Shown: positions 27,660-37,521 of the stretch, in pieces
How positions within the stretch are numbered: the first letter of the stretch is position 1
Layout: each line of letters begins with the position of its first letter
Assembly (NCBI GenBank): GCA_002840435.1
Contig: PHAT01000008.1
Location: 1-64,000, forward strand
DNA from: Deltaproteobacteria bacterium HGW-Deltaproteobacteria-6
GTDB taxonomy: Bacteria > Desulfobacterota > Syntrophia > Syntrophales > Smithellaceae
Length of the DNA stretch: 64,000 bases
Direction: 5' to 3'
Position numbers and translations under genes: made by a program
Notes under the pieces: generated by a model
Told to the model about the DNA's origin: nothing
Databases searched by the model: none
What the model saw: the letters and a program-made list of their open reading frames with translations, nothing else

Positions 27660-29168
27660 ATGAACCAGACGATAACCGCCGTTAAAATCGAAAATCTCCC
27701 CAAGGTTCCTATTGTTCTGGATGGATTATCCAACCGGTTCATCCGGGACAGCCGGATCATCCCGCTGGAAATGAAGAGCAATGTTCTCAAGGTCATCATG
27801 GCAGACCCGACCAGCCGCGAGGTTATTGACGCCTTAAGGGTCGCCCTGCGCGCGGAGGTTCAGGTCTTTTCCGGCGATGAAAAAGCGATCGATGATTATA
27901 TCGCGCGATATTACGGCCAGGAGAGCCAGGAAATCAACAAGGTCATTGAAAATATCGAAGACAAGGGATTTGAATATTCCGCGGATGACGGCGAGGACGT
28001 CGGCCATCTTAAGGATCTGGCCTCCGAAGCGCCGATCATCAAGCTGGTGAACCTGATCATCGCCCGCGCTCTGGAAAGCAGGGCGAGCGATATTCATGTC
28101 GAACCTTACGAAGATGAATTAATCATCCGCTTTCGTATTGACGGCGTGCTCCACAACGTCGAGACAGCGCCTAAGAAATTGCAGGCGGCTATTGTTTCCA
28201 GAATAAAGATCATGGCCAAACTCAATATCGCCGAGCGGCGCCTCCCTCAGGACGGCCGCATCAGAATCAAGGTCAGCAACAAGGAAATCGACCTCCGCGT
28301 CTCCAGCATTCCCGTTCTTTACGGCGAAAGCATCGTCATGAGAATTCTCGATAAGGAAGGCATCGTTATCGATCTGGAACGTCTGGGATTTGCCGATGAT
28401 ATGCTTTTGCAGTTTAACAAGCTGATTCAAAAACCCAATGGCATCATCCTCGTTACCGGACCGACGGGCAGCGGCAAGACCACGACCCTTTACGGCGCCC
28501 TCGACAAAATCAATTCTCCCGAGAAGAAGATCATTACCGTCGAGGACCCGATCGAGTATCAGTTGAAAGGCGTCAACCAGATCCAGCTCAAGCCTCAGAT
28601 CGGCCTCAATTTTGCCAATACCCTTCGCCACATTGTCCGGCAGGACCCCGATGTCATCATGATCGGAGAAATCCGGGATCTGGAAACAGCCGAAATTGCC
28701 GTGCAGTCCGCCCTGACCGGGCATCTGGTTCTCTCCACACTGCATACAAACGATGCGCCCAGCGCCATCACGAGGCTTCTGGATCTTGGTCTGGAAAGCT
28801 TCCTTTTATCATCAACGATCAGGGGAATACTGGCCCAGCGCCTCGTCCGCATCATTTGCCCCCATTGCAGGGAAATAAATCTGCCGGGGGACGATCCGTA
28901 TAATCCGGCTTTACCCGGCGACACCTATCACGGCAAAGGATGTGAGAAATGCGCCTTCACGGGATACCTTGGCCGGTTGGGCATCTTCGAACTGCTGGTG
29001 ATCGATGACCAGATCCGAAGGCTCATCCTCAAAACCACCGACGCCGCCGAATTAAGGCAAATGGCCGTCAAACTCGGGATGAAAACGATTCTCGAAGACG
29101 GCAACGACAAGGTCAGAAAAGGGCTTACGACTTTGAGTGAAGTATACCGGGTAACACAGGAGGTATAA
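27660..29168 (+). CDS. gspE: Type II secretion / pilus assembly ATPase GspE
   Basis: This hexameric AAA-like ATPase drives pseudopilus or pilus assembly from the cytoplasmic face. The Walker A motif GPTGSGKTTTLY is near residue 265, the Asp box and Walker B region follow (DPDVIMIGEIRD near 330), and a tetracysteine zinc site (CPHC near 400, CEKC near 425) is present. LPQDGRI and DIHVEPYED are also diagnostic. The N-terminal domain (1-130) is short as in GspE of Geobacter-type systems. The start at 27660 follows GAAGG at proper spacing; ATG 27645 is possible but has no ribosome site. The next gene, gspF, starts one base after its stop. Confidence 0.94.
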   Translation: MNQTITAVKIENLPKVPIVLDGLSNRFIRDSRIIPLEMKSNVLKVIMADPTSREVIDALRVALRAEVQVFSGDEKAIDDYIARYYGQESQEINKVIENIEDKGFEYSADDGEDVGHLKDLASEAPIIKLVNLIIARALESRASDIHVEPYEDELIIRFRIDGVLHNVETAPKKLQAAIVSRIKIMAKLNIAERRLPQDGRIRIKVSNKEIDLRVSSIPVLYGESIVMRILDKEGIVIDLERLGFADDMLLQFNKLIQKPNGIILVTGPTGSGKTTTLYGALDKINSPEKKIITVEDPIEYQLKGVNQIQLKPQIGLNFANTLRHIVRQDPDVIMIGEIRDLETAEIAVQSALTGHLVLSTLHTNDAPSAITRLLDLGLESFLLSSTIRGILAQRLVRIICPHCREINLPGDDPYNPALPGDTYHGKGCEKCAFTGYLGRLGIFELLVIDDQIRRLILKTTDAAELRQMAVKLGMKTILEDGNDKVRKGLTTLSEVYRVTQEV

Positions 29169-30365
29169 ATGCCCATCTTTTCTTATCGCTCAACAACCCG
29201 GGAGGGAATCGTTGCCGAGGGAGTCATCGAGGCGGCAGATCAACAGGCGGCCCTGGACCGGATCATCAACACGGGCGTTATTCCCCTGGAGGTAAAAGCT
29301 GCGGCGGCAAGCAGCTTCATGTCAAAATTCCAGCACAAAACCAGCACGGGAGATCTGGTATCCTTCACCGCTGAACTGCAGTCCCTCCTAGAGGCGGGGC
29401 TCCCTCTGGACAAGGGCCTGAATATTCTTTCGGAAATCTCCGAACATAAAAAAATGAAAGAGACGATCCAGAGCCTGCTCAAATCCGTACGGGGCGGCGT
29501 TTCTTTTTCGGATGCGCTCTCCAAACATCCGCAGATCTTTCCCAGGTTTTACGTCAATATGGTTCGGGCCGGCGAACAAGGCGGGATTCTCGGGGTGACG
29601 CTGGAGAGGTTGAACGAGTTTCTCGAATCATCAAAAGAATTGAAAGATCACCTCATTTCTTCCATGATTTACCCGGCCATTCTTTTTGTAACGGGCGGAA
29701 TTTCCATCATCGTCCTGCTCACTTTCGTCCTGCCCCGATTTTCTGTTATTTTTGCCGAGCTGGGAAGCGCGCTGCCCGTTTCGACACAAATCCTTCTGAT
29801 GTTGAGCGAGGGCCTCAAATCGTATGGATGGATACTGCTCGTCGCGATGATTGCGTCATGGTTTGCCCTGAAAAATTATATTGCATCGGATGCGGGACGG
29901 TATCAATGGGACGGCTTCAAACTCAAGTTCATGAAAGATACGATCCAGAAACTGGAAACGGCCAGATTCTGCAGAACGCTGGGAACACTTTTATCCAGCG
30001 GGGTGCCTCTGCTTCAAGCTTTGAACAATTCCCGGGAAGTCATCGGCAATCGTGTCATCGCCCTGGCCATTGAAGACGTGTCCAAAGGCGCCAAGGAAGG
30101 ACGAGGCATCTCCGAGCCCCTTGCCCAGACCGGCATTTTCCCACCCCTGGCTCTCTCCATGATCAGGGTCGGCGAAGAAACGGGCACCATCGATCAAATG
30201 CTGATACGGATTGCCGTCATTTATGAAAAAAGTCTGAAGCAGGCCGTGAAAAGACTCATGTCCCTCCTTGAACCGCTGATGATCCTTTTTATGGGACTGG
30301 TGATCGGTTTTATCGTTGTTTCCATGCTGCTCGCTGTTTTCAGCATATCGGATATCCCATTGTGA
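29169..30365 (+). CDS. gspF: Type II secretion inner-membrane platform protein GspF
   Basis: The 398-residue protein has two repeated T2SSF domains (about residues 65-190 and 265-395) and three membrane segments (near 170, 220 and 370). The N-terminus PIFSYRSTTREG and AELQSLLEAGLPL with GLNILSE are characteristic. It binds GspE and anchors the assembly platform. Its stop overlaps a possible GTG start of the following pseudopilin gene, showing tight coupling. Confidence 0.94.
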   Translation: MPIFSYRSTTREGIVAEGVIEAADQQAALDRIINTGVIPLEVKAAAASSFMSKFQHKTSTGDLVSFTAELQSLLEAGLPLDKGLNILSEISEHKKMKETIQSLLKSVRGGVSFSDALSKHPQIFPRFYVNMVRAGEQGGILGVTLERLNEFLESSKELKDHLISSMIYPAILFVTGGISIIVLLTFVLPRFSVIFAELGSALPVSTQILLMLSEGLKSYGWILLVAMIASWFALKNYIASDAGRYQWDGFKLKFMKDTIQKLETARFCRTLGTLLSSGVPLLQALNNSREVIGNRVIALAIEDVSKGAKEGRGISEPLAQTGIFPPLALSMIRVGEETGTIDQMLIRIAVIYEKSLKQAVKRLMSLLEPLMILFMGLVIGFIVVSMLLAVFSISDIPL

Positions 30366-30406
30366 TGATAACCGGCCCGACAATATTAATGCAGGTATGT
30401 CCATCC

Positions 30407-30853
30407 ATGAAAAAAAATTCCAAAGGCTTTACCCTGATGGAGCTGATGATTGTTGTCTTTCTGATTACCATCATCCTGGGTTTGTCCGCTTTCTTTTTTA
30501 CCGGTTTTCTGCCCGGCTCGGAATTTAATGCGACGGGGCGGGAAATTTCGGCCATGATCCATCGGACGAGGTCCCTGGCCCGCATGAATATGGAAAGTCA
30601 TACTTTTACGATCGATCTGGACAACAGATCCTACGGCATGGAAGGCGCTCCTCCCCGGACTATCCCGCCGGGAATTTCAATTAAAATAATGGACCCGTTT
30701 TCCGGTGAGGTCATCCACGGACAATATTCCATTGTTTTCAGTCCCGGCGGCACCATGGCGGGAGGAACCATCATCCTCTTTCAGAGGGGAAAAACATTGC
30801 GGATTGAACTGGATCCGATTACCGGTGCGATATCAACCCGGGATAAATCGTGA
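30407..30853 (+). CDS. Type II secretion pseudopilin (GspH-like)
   Basis: The 148-residue protein has a prepilin leader MKKNSKG cut before FTLMELMIVV, with the conserved Glu at mature position 5, then a hydrophobic helix to about residue 30. The C-terminal part is beta-rich and resembles GspH/FimT minor pseudopilins (ISAMIHRTRSLARMN is the usual helix end). The ATG at 30407 gives a normal short leader; a GTG at 30362 overlapping the gspF stop would lengthen it by 15 residues. It is the only pseudopilin in the operon. Confidence 0.85.
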   Translation: MKKNSKGFTLMELMIVVFLITIILGLSAFFFTGFLPGSEFNATGREISAMIHRTRSLARMNMESHTFTIDLDNRSYGMEGAPPRTIPPGISIKIMDPFSGEVIHGQYSIVFSPGGTMAGGTIILFQRGKTLRIELDPITGAISTRDKS

Positions 30854-31128
30854 TCATATTTCTTGAATCATCCGCCGTTATTTGGTACCTGTTTTATGCA
30901 TAAAAATGAAACACATCGTCATGATCCAGGCGGAATCTGAAAAGGGATATGCGCGCAACGAGCAGCATCTCATACAATGGATGAGGGTTTTTAAGCCAAA
31001 GACTGAGCTACAATAAGAGGCAAACCGATTTCCATTAAAGGTAAATGCTTATAAAATAGCTCTCAAAGATTCTTTTGAATCAGATAATGGAAACCTGGAA
31101 TAAAAAACAGGAAGGGGCGGCGCAAAAA

Positions 31129-31779
31129 ATGAAAACGACAGTTCTTCTTGTTGATGATCACAAAATATTCAGGGATGGCCTGCGGACTCTCATTGAGAAG
31201 GAAGGCATGGAGGTCGTGGGCGAGGCGGAAAACGGCAGAAAAACCATCAAGCTCGCCGAAAAGCTGCTGCCCAATGTGATTATCATGGATGTCAGCATGC
31301 CGGATATGAACGGGATAGAAGCAACCCGGAAAATCATCTCGGAAATGCCGGCGGTAAAAGTCATTGCGCTTTCCATGCATTCGGATCGACGGTTTGTATT
31401 AGGCATGCTGGAAGCCGGCGCTTCGGGTTACCTTCTCAAAGATTGCGCCTTCGGAGAACTTTCCAGCGCGATTAAACAGGTCCTCACGGGAAATAAATAT
31501 CTCAGTCCAAAAATTGCGGATGTTGTTGTCAAGGGATACCTCAATAAATCCAATGATGCTTTTGTCGGCGGCGCTTCCGTCCTGACATCGAGAGAAAGAG
31601 AAATTCTGCAGCTGATTGCGGAGGGACTGACGGCAAAGGAGATCGCCGATCATGTATTCCTGAGTGTCAAGACTGTAGAAACCCACCGTCGGAACATCAT
31701 GCAGAAACTGAATATGAGAAGTACAGTGGACCTGACCAAATATGCCATCCGTGAAGGATTGACATCCCTGGATACCTGA
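31129..31779 (+). CDS. NarL/FixJ-family response regulator
   Basis: The 216-residue regulator has a receiver domain with phospho-acceptor Asp in NVIIMDVSMPDMNG near residue 55, upstream acidic pair VDDH, conserved Ser/Lys switch residues (ALSMHS, YLLKD), and a LuxR-type helix-turn-helix (LTSREREILQLIAEG, then KTVETHRRNIMQKL) at about 150-205. The start at 31129 gives the standard MKTTVLLVDDH; ATG 31087 or TTG 31075 would add a non-conserved tail. No sensor kinase is adjacent, so its input signal is unknown. It could be a regulator for nearby EPS or secretion genes. Confidence 0.9.
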   Translation: MKTTVLLVDDHKIFRDGLRTLIEKEGMEVVGEAENGRKTIKLAEKLLPNVIIMDVSMPDMNGIEATRKIISEMPAVKVIALSMHSDRRFVLGMLEAGASGYLLKDCAFGELSSAIKQVLTGNKYLSPKIADVVVKGYLNKSNDAFVGGASVLTSREREILQLIAEGLTAKEIADHVFLSVKTVETHRRNIMQKLNMRSTVDLTKYAIREGLTSLDT

Positions 31780-31842
31780 TCAGCCATTACAGTTATTGTG
31801 TTGATGGGCGCAGGCAAGGGAATTCAATCTTTATCTTTTACC

Positions 31843-34800
31843 TTAATCTTTCGTAAGCCCCCGGCTCCGCCAGAGCATGTAGATGGCGGGATAAATGATC
31901 AATTCAAGAATCGTGGAGGTTATCACACCACCCACCATGGGAGCGGCGATCCGCTTCATCACGTCGGCGCCGGTGCCGGAACTGAACATGATCGGAATCA
32001 AGCCGGCCAGTATGACGCTCACCGTCATTATTTTCGGGCGAATGCGTTTGACGGCGCCGAACATGACGGCATCCCGCAAATCGCTTTTCGACCTGAGCAA
32101 TCCTTCTTTTTTCCACTTCTCATAAGCCAGATCCAGATACAAAAGCATGACCACGCCGGTTTCGGCATCGAGACCGGCGAGCGCGATGATACCTACCCAG
32201 ACCGCAATACTCATGTTGTAGTTGAGCAGGTATAAGAACCAGAAGGAACCGACCAGCGAAAAAGGCACGGCCAGAAGAACAATGGCCGTTTTAATGACCG
32301 AACGGGTATTGAGAAAAAGAATTACAAAGATGATCAGCAGCGTAAAAGGAATAATCAGCTTTAAACGTTCGTGGGTTTTCAGAATGTATTCATATTCGCC
32401 GCTCCAGACCAGCCGGTACCCCTCCGGCAATTTGACGGTGGCGGCTTTTTTGCGGGCATCTTCCACATAGCTTCCGACATCGCGTCCCGTCATATCAATA
32501 TAGACATAAGAGGTCATCAGCCCCTCTTCACTCTTGATGGACGTTGCCCCCCGGATCACACGGAAGTCGGCAAGCTCTCCCAGCGGCACTTGCCTGATGC
32601 CCCCGCTCCCGGTCATCGGGGATGCAACAGCGGGGAGAGCGCCTCCCTGCGCCATCACGGGCACCAGAATCCGTTTAAGTTTATCCACGTCACTGCGCAG
32701 TTCCCGCGGGTAACGGATATTCACGGGATAACGCGCCCGGCCTTCCACGGTTGTGGTCAGGTTCATGCCGCCGATGGCGGCTTGAATCACCTCATTCACA
32801 TCATCCACCGCGAGGCCATACCGGGCGATGGCTTCCCGGTTGACGACAATATCCAGGAAGTAACCGGTCGCCACGCGTTCCGCATAAACGCTGCGCGTTC
32901 CCGGAACGTCCCGCAGATGATGCTCCAGATTCATCCCGATCTTTTCGATTTCTTCCAGATTCGGACCCAGAATTTTAATCCCCACCGGCGTGCGGATACC
33001 GGTAGCCAGCATATCAATGCGCGCCTTGATCGGCATGGTAAATGAATTGGCCACGCCGGGAATATTGAGCGCGTCATTCATTTCATCTTTGATCTTTTCG
33101 CTCGTCATGCCCTTGCGCCACTGGGCTTCCGGTTTCAGATTGATGACGGTTTCAAACATTTCCAGCGGAGCCGGATCCGTCGCCGTTTCGGCGCGGCCGG
33201 CCTTGCCGAAGACTTGAGCAACTTCCGGAATTTTCATCAGGATTTCGTCCTGCATTTTTAACAGCCGTGCCGCTTCCGGAGCGGAGACGCCCGGCATGGT
33301 CACGGGCATATAGAAGAGTGATCCCTCATAAAGCGGCGGCATGAACTCCGATCCCAGTTTCAGAAAGGGATAAACCGTCAGAGCCATAATAATGACGGCA
33401 ATAACAATGACCGTTTTGCTGAAGCGGATCGCCAGATGAGCGACGGGTTCGTAAATTTTGTGCAGGAAACGGCTCACCGGATTTTTTTCTTCCGGCCGGA
33501 TTTTACCCCGGATAAACAGGGTCATTAAAACCGGGGTCAGTGTAATCGCCAGAAATGACGAAAAAAGCATGGCAAACGTTTTGGTATAAGCCAGCGGCTT
33601 GAACAGCCGTCCCGCCTGCGCTTCCAGGGTGAAAACTGGCAGAAATCCTACCGTGATTACCAAGAGGGCGAAGAAAAGCGAAGGCCCGACTTCGCGGGCG
33701 GCGGCAATGATGACCTCCGTTCTCGCGCCCGGGCTCCCTTCCCGCTCCCATTCCTCGAGTTTTTTATGGGCGTTCTCCACCATGATGATGGAGGCGTCCA
33801 CCATCGCGCCAATGGCTATGGCGATGCCGGAGAGGCTCATGATATTGGAAGTGACGCCCAGATAATACATGCAGATAAAGGATATGATAATGGCAATGGG
33901 CAGCGTGACAATCACGACCAGCGCGGACGGCAGATGAAACAGAAAGATCAGACAGACAATACTGACCGCAATGGCCAGCTTGATAATTTCATCTTTGAGC
34001 GTGTCAATCGATCGGCGGATCAAATCGGAACGGTCATACGTCGTAACAATCTTTACGCCCTTGGGCAGGCTTGGCGTAATGTCATTTTTGATTTTATCTT
34101 TAACCCGCTCAATAACATTGAGAACGTTTTCACCGAAACGGACAATGACAATTCCTCCGGTGACTTCGCCCTTCCCGTCCAGATCGGCCAGTCCCCGGCG
34201 AATTTCCGGCCCGAGTTGAACACGGGCAACATCTTTCAAATAGACGGGAGTACCCGCCGCGCTTGCACCCACGGCGATATTTTCCAGATCCTTCACCGCT
34301 TTAAGATAACCCCGGCCCCGGATCATATACTCGGTGCCTGAAAATTCCAGCACGCGCCCCTCTACATCCCGGTTGCTTTTGCGAACCGCCTCCATGACTT
34401 TGGGCAGGGGCAGATTATAGGCGGACAGCCGATGGGGGTCGACGGTAATCTGGTATTGATTGACGAAACCTCCGATGCTCGCCACCTGCGAAACACCGGC
34501 CACACTTTCCAGCGCCAGCTTGACGTTATAATCCTGAAGAGAACGAAGTTCCGCCAGATTGAGTCCGCCTGATTCATCCACCACGGCATATGAAAATCCC
34601 CAGCCGAGGCTCGTGGCATCGGGGCCCAGAACCGGATTAACATCAGCCGGTATTTTATTTTTGACGGCCTGAAGGTATTCCAGGATACGGCTTCTGGCCC
34701 AGTAGATATCCGTCCCTTCCTCGAAGATGACATAGATAAAGGAACTGCCCAGGAAGGAAAATCCGCGCACCGCCTGGACTTTCGGCGCGGCAAGCAGCGT

Positions 34801-35013
34801 AGAGGTAATGGGATAGGTAATCTGATCTTCCACCAGGTCGGGGCTGCGCCCCGGCCATTCGGTGTAAATGATAACCTGTGTATCGCTTAAGTCGGGAAGA
34901 GCATCCAGCGGCGTATTTTTCAGCGTCCACAATCCCCAGGCCACGGCAAAAAAAACCATGAGGAAAATGATAAATTTGTTGCGGGCGGAAGCTTCAATGA
35001 TTTTCCCGATCAT
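31843..35013 (-). CDS. cusA: Heavy-metal RND efflux pump, CusA/CzcA family
   Basis: The 1056-residue inner-membrane antiporter pumps monovalent copper/silver or divalent metals. It has twelve membrane segments, two large periplasmic loops, the proton relay motif GAMVDASIIMVENAH near 405 and GSEFMPPLYEGSLFYMPVT near 560, with methionines as in CusA. The overall length matches the HME-RND family. It is the last gene of a four-gene operon with the YtkA-like, outer-membrane and adaptor genes. I favour Cu/Ag because of Met-rich periplasmic proteins alongside, but Co/Zn/Cd export is possible. Confidence 0.92.
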   Translation of the reverse strand: MIGKIIEASARNKFIIFLMVFFAVAWGLWTLKNTPLDALPDLSDTQVIIYTEWPGRSPDLVEDQITYPITSTLLAAPKVQAVRGFSFLGSSFIYVIFEEGTDIYWARSRILEYLQAVKNKIPADVNPVLGPDATSLGWGFSYAVVDESGGLNLAELRSLQDYNVKLALESVAGVSQVASIGGFVNQYQITVDPHRLSAYNLPLPKVMEAVRKSNRDVEGRVLEFSGTEYMIRGRGYLKAVKDLENIAVGASAAGTPVYLKDVARVQLGPEIRRGLADLDGKGEVTGGIVIVRFGENVLNVIERVKDKIKNDITPSLPKGVKIVTTYDRSDLIRRSIDTLKDEIIKLAIAVSIVCLIFLFHLPSALVVIVTLPIAIIISFICMYYLGVTSNIMSLSGIAIAIGAMVDASIIMVENAHKKLEEWEREGSPGARTEVIIAAAREVGPSLFFALLVITVGFLPVFTLEAQAGRLFKPLAYTKTFAMLFSSFLAITLTPVLMTLFIRGKIRPEEKNPVSRFLHKIYEPVAHLAIRFSKTVIVIAVIIMALTVYPFLKLGSEFMPPLYEGSLFYMPVTMPGVSAPEAARLLKMQDEILMKIPEVAQVFGKAGRAETATDPAPLEMFETVINLKPEAQWRKGMTSEKIKDEMNDALNIPGVANSFTMPIKARIDMLATGIRTPVGIKILGPNLEEIEKIGMNLEHHLRDVPGTRSVYAERVATGYFLDIVVNREAIARYGLAVDDVNEVIQAAIGGMNLTTTVEGRARYPVNIRYPRELRSDVDKLKRILVPVMAQGGALPAVASPMTGSGGIRQVPLGELADFRVIRGATSIKSEEGLMTSYVYIDMTGRDVGSYVEDARKKAATVKLPEGYRLVWSGEYEYILKTHERLKLIIPFTLLIIFVILFLNTRSVIKTAIVLLAVPFSLVGSFWFLYLLNYNMSIAVWVGIIALAGLDAETGVVMLLYLDLAYEKWKKEGLLRSKSDLRDAVMFGAVKRIRPKIMTVSVILAGLIPIMFSSGTGADVMKRIAAPMVGGVITSTILELIIYPAIYMLWRSRGLTKD

Positions 35014-35023
35014 GCAAAGTCCT

Positions 35024-36250
35024 CTATCTGGAAGGCAGGGGTTTTATCCCCTTTAACTGCGCTTCTGAATCCACCAGGAAATTAGCCGATGCCACGACCC
35101 TTTCACCGCTTTTCAAGCCGCGCAGTACTTCAACATAGCCATCCGTCTTAATCCCGGTTTTGATTTCCCGCGGCTCAAACGCATCGTTGCCCAGATCCAC
35201 ATAAACGACCATGGCCCTGCCCGTATCCACCACGGCGGATTCCGGAATCACCAATTTACGGCCCAGGTTAATTTGAATTTCCACATTGCCGAACATCTGC
35301 GGCTTGAGTTGATTGTTGCGATTCGCAATCTTCAGACGCACTTTGATGGTTCGCGTCTCCGCCGAGAGGTTGGGATAAATGTAATCAATTTGTGAGGTCA
35401 TTTCCACGCCGGGAAGATAGGCCAGTGTCATGACCGCCCGGTTTCCGACTTTAATGAAGGGCAGTTCATACTCATAGATATCGGCAATCACCCAGAGGCT
35501 GGACAGATCAGCTATATCAAACATTTTTTCACCCGGCATGATCCTCATTCCCGCAACGACCATTTTTTGCGTGACATAACCCGAAACAGGCGCGTACAGA
35601 GTCAAGGTCCTCACGGGCTGGCCGGTTTCCTCAATACGCTTGATCTGGCTTGCGGAAATGTCCCATAAGAGCAGTCGCTGGCGCGCCGCTTCCAATGTTG
35701 CCGCCGCGTCCCCGGCCATCAGCTTGTTCACTGCGGATGAGGCCGTCCTGCTCCCGTCCGAAGAACCGGCGGCCGTCTGCTTCGTCCACTTCAAAGCCGT
35801 CAGAAACTCCTGCTGGGTCGCGATCAGCTCCGGACTGTAAATTTCAGCGAGCTTCGCGCCTTTTGTGATGTAACTGCCTGTCGTATTCACATAGAGTTTT
35901 TCAATCCATCCCTCAATCTTGGCATTGATCGTAGCCTGCCTGCTTTCATCGGCTTCCACTCTCCCGACGGTCCGGATAATTCTTTTCATCGGCGCAAGTG
36001 CGGCTTTCACCGTTTTCACGCCGATAAGCTTTTGCTGCCCGGCGGAAATTTCCACCTGCGGCACTTCCCGATCCGGTTCAACTGCCTGCTGTTTCTGCCG
36101 GGAAGCGGGTTTGGCTTGAGCGGTTTTGGCTGCCGCCTGCCCGTGCTGCGAATGATCCTGGGCTGCGACCGCCGATGCCATGACCATGGCCAGACATCCC
36201 GCCGTCAAAAGGCACCCTGACCTGATCAGACGGCTGTTTATTTTTTTCAT
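35024..36250 (-). CDS. cusB: Efflux adaptor protein, CusB family
   Basis: The 408-residue periplasmic adaptor has a signal peptide (residues 1-30), a His-containing segment (DHSQHGQ), the barrel-sandwich hybrid domain (GRVEADESRQATINAKIEGW near 100), a helical hairpin near 140-200, and beta-barrel and membrane-proximal domains near 240-400. It bridges CusA and the outer-membrane channel. The start overlaps the stop of the preceding gene by four bases. The N-terminal CusB metal-binding methionine cluster is not obvious. Confidence 0.92.
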   Translation of the reverse strand: MKKINSRLIRSGCLLTAGCLAMVMASAVAAQDHSQHGQAAAKTAQAKPASRQKQQAVEPDREVPQVEISAGQQKLIGVKTVKAALAPMKRIIRTVGRVEADESRQATINAKIEGWIEKLYVNTTGSYITKGAKLAEIYSPELIATQQEFLTALKWTKQTAAGSSDGSRTASSAVNKLMAGDAAATLEAARQRLLLWDISASQIKRIEETGQPVRTLTLYAPVSGYVTQKMVVAGMRIMPGEKMFDIADLSSLWVIADIYEYELPFIKVGNRAVMTLAYLPGVEMTSQIDYIYPNLSAETRTIKVRLKIANRNNQLKPQMFGNVEIQINLGRKLVIPESAVVDTGRAMVVYVDLGNDAFEPREIKTGIKTDGYVEVLRGLKSGERVVASANFLVDSEAQLKGIKPLPSR

Positions 36251-37521
36251 CTTTTCTCCCCTCCAACGGAACGTCCGGCCGTAATAGCATGCAGGCGGGC
36301 AATGGCTTTTTCCCGCTCCACACGCTGGCCCCAGTATGAGAATTCATAGTCGAGCAGTGTTTTTAAGCGGGAAATAATGCTGACCGCCTCTATCCTTCCC
36401 GTGGAATACCCGGTCAGCGCCTGCTCGATATCCTGCCTGCTTCTGGGAAGAAGCCCCTTTTGATACAAATCGATGAGCTTCTCCGATGTCCGAAGCATGG
36501 AATAGTTATCACGCAGGGCTGCTCCAATCATCACCCGGGTGGCTTCCATTTCACGATCGGCCTGATGGATATTGGCCCTGGCTTCATTGACAGCCGGTTT
36601 TTGTTTTGATTGAAAATAAAGAGGGATGTTAATGGTCGTGGTAGCGCTCCACATGTCGGGAAACTCACCGCTCCGGTTGAAGTAGCTGCCACTCAGGGCA
36701 AAATCGGGATAATACTCTTTTTGCGCCATCGCCAGTCTGGAATTGGCGGCCTCGATCATTTTACCGCGCGATTTCAACTCCGGAGAATGCTGCATGGCCA
36801 GGTCGAGAGCGGCATCGATCTCCAGGTCGAAAGGCTGATAAACCGGTTCGGAAGGTCTGGGCAGCGCGGGGCCTTTATACCGGCCGACGACGGAAGCCAG
36901 CATAGCCTCCAGAGACAGGATTTTTTGTTTCGCCATTTCTTCTTTTTCCAGCAGCATGTACTTTTCGGATTGCGTCATCAGGACATCCAGCTGCATGGCA
37001 CGCCCTGCGGCATACCGCGCCAGAGTCAGGCTTTCAATGCGGTTGATCAATTCCCGTTTATCCTTCAAGAGATCAATGTTCTTATAGGCCAGAAAAAGGT
37101 CCAGGTAGATCTCCCGGACCCGCGCCGTTGTTTTGAGCTTCAATAGTTCATGCATGGCCTCCAGGCTCTCCGCGTCCCGCGTCGTCATTTCTTCTTTGAG
37201 CCTGCGCTTGCCCGGAAACAGAAATTGCTGCGTCGCTGAAAACATCCACTGGGCGCCCTGCATCTCGCCGTAAGTATAGCGGTTAAAGCCTTCATTTTGA
37301 TAGCCGAACATAAACATCGGATCGGGCAGGCTGCCGGATTGAGGAATCCGCAGACGGGCAGATTCAATTCTGGCCTGCGACGCCTGAATTTCAGGATTAT
37401 TCTTCAGCGCCTCATCGATCAGGCCTTCCAGCACCGGATCGCCATGGACGGGACCGGCAGCCAGAAGAAAAACAGCTGAAAATAGCAGCCAGAGCCTGGC
37501 GAACCTACTTGATATCGACAT
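36247..37521 (-). CDS. Outer-membrane efflux protein (TolC/CusC family)
   Basis: The 424-residue protein has a signal peptide (ending near VHGDP) and two outer-membrane-efflux repeats with long alpha-helices and periodic Ala/Leu residues (LDEALKNNPEIQASQARIES near 35 and AALDLAMQHSPELKSRGK near 235). It forms the trimeric exit duct of the metal pump. The start overlaps the preceding YtkA-like gene by 17 bases, showing translational coupling. Confidence 0.9.
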   Translation of the reverse strand: MSISSRFARLWLLFSAVFLLAAGPVHGDPVLEGLIDEALKNNPEIQASQARIESARLRIPQSGSLPDPMFMFGYQNEGFNRYTYGEMQGAQWMFSATQQFLFPGKRRLKEEMTTRDAESLEAMHELLKLKTTARVREIYLDLFLAYKNIDLLKDKRELINRIESLTLARYAAGRAMQLDVLMTQSEKYMLLEKEEMAKQKILSLEAMLASVVGRYKGPALPRPSEPVYQPFDLEIDAALDLAMQHSPELKSRGKMIEAANSRLAMAQKEYYPDFALSGSYFNRSGEFPDMWSATTTINIPLYFQSKQKPAVNEARANIHQADREMEATRVMIGAALRDNYSMLRTSEKLIDLYQKGLLPRSRQDIEQALTGYSTGRIEAVSIISRLKTLLDYEFSYWGQRVEREKAIARLHAITAGRSVGGEKR

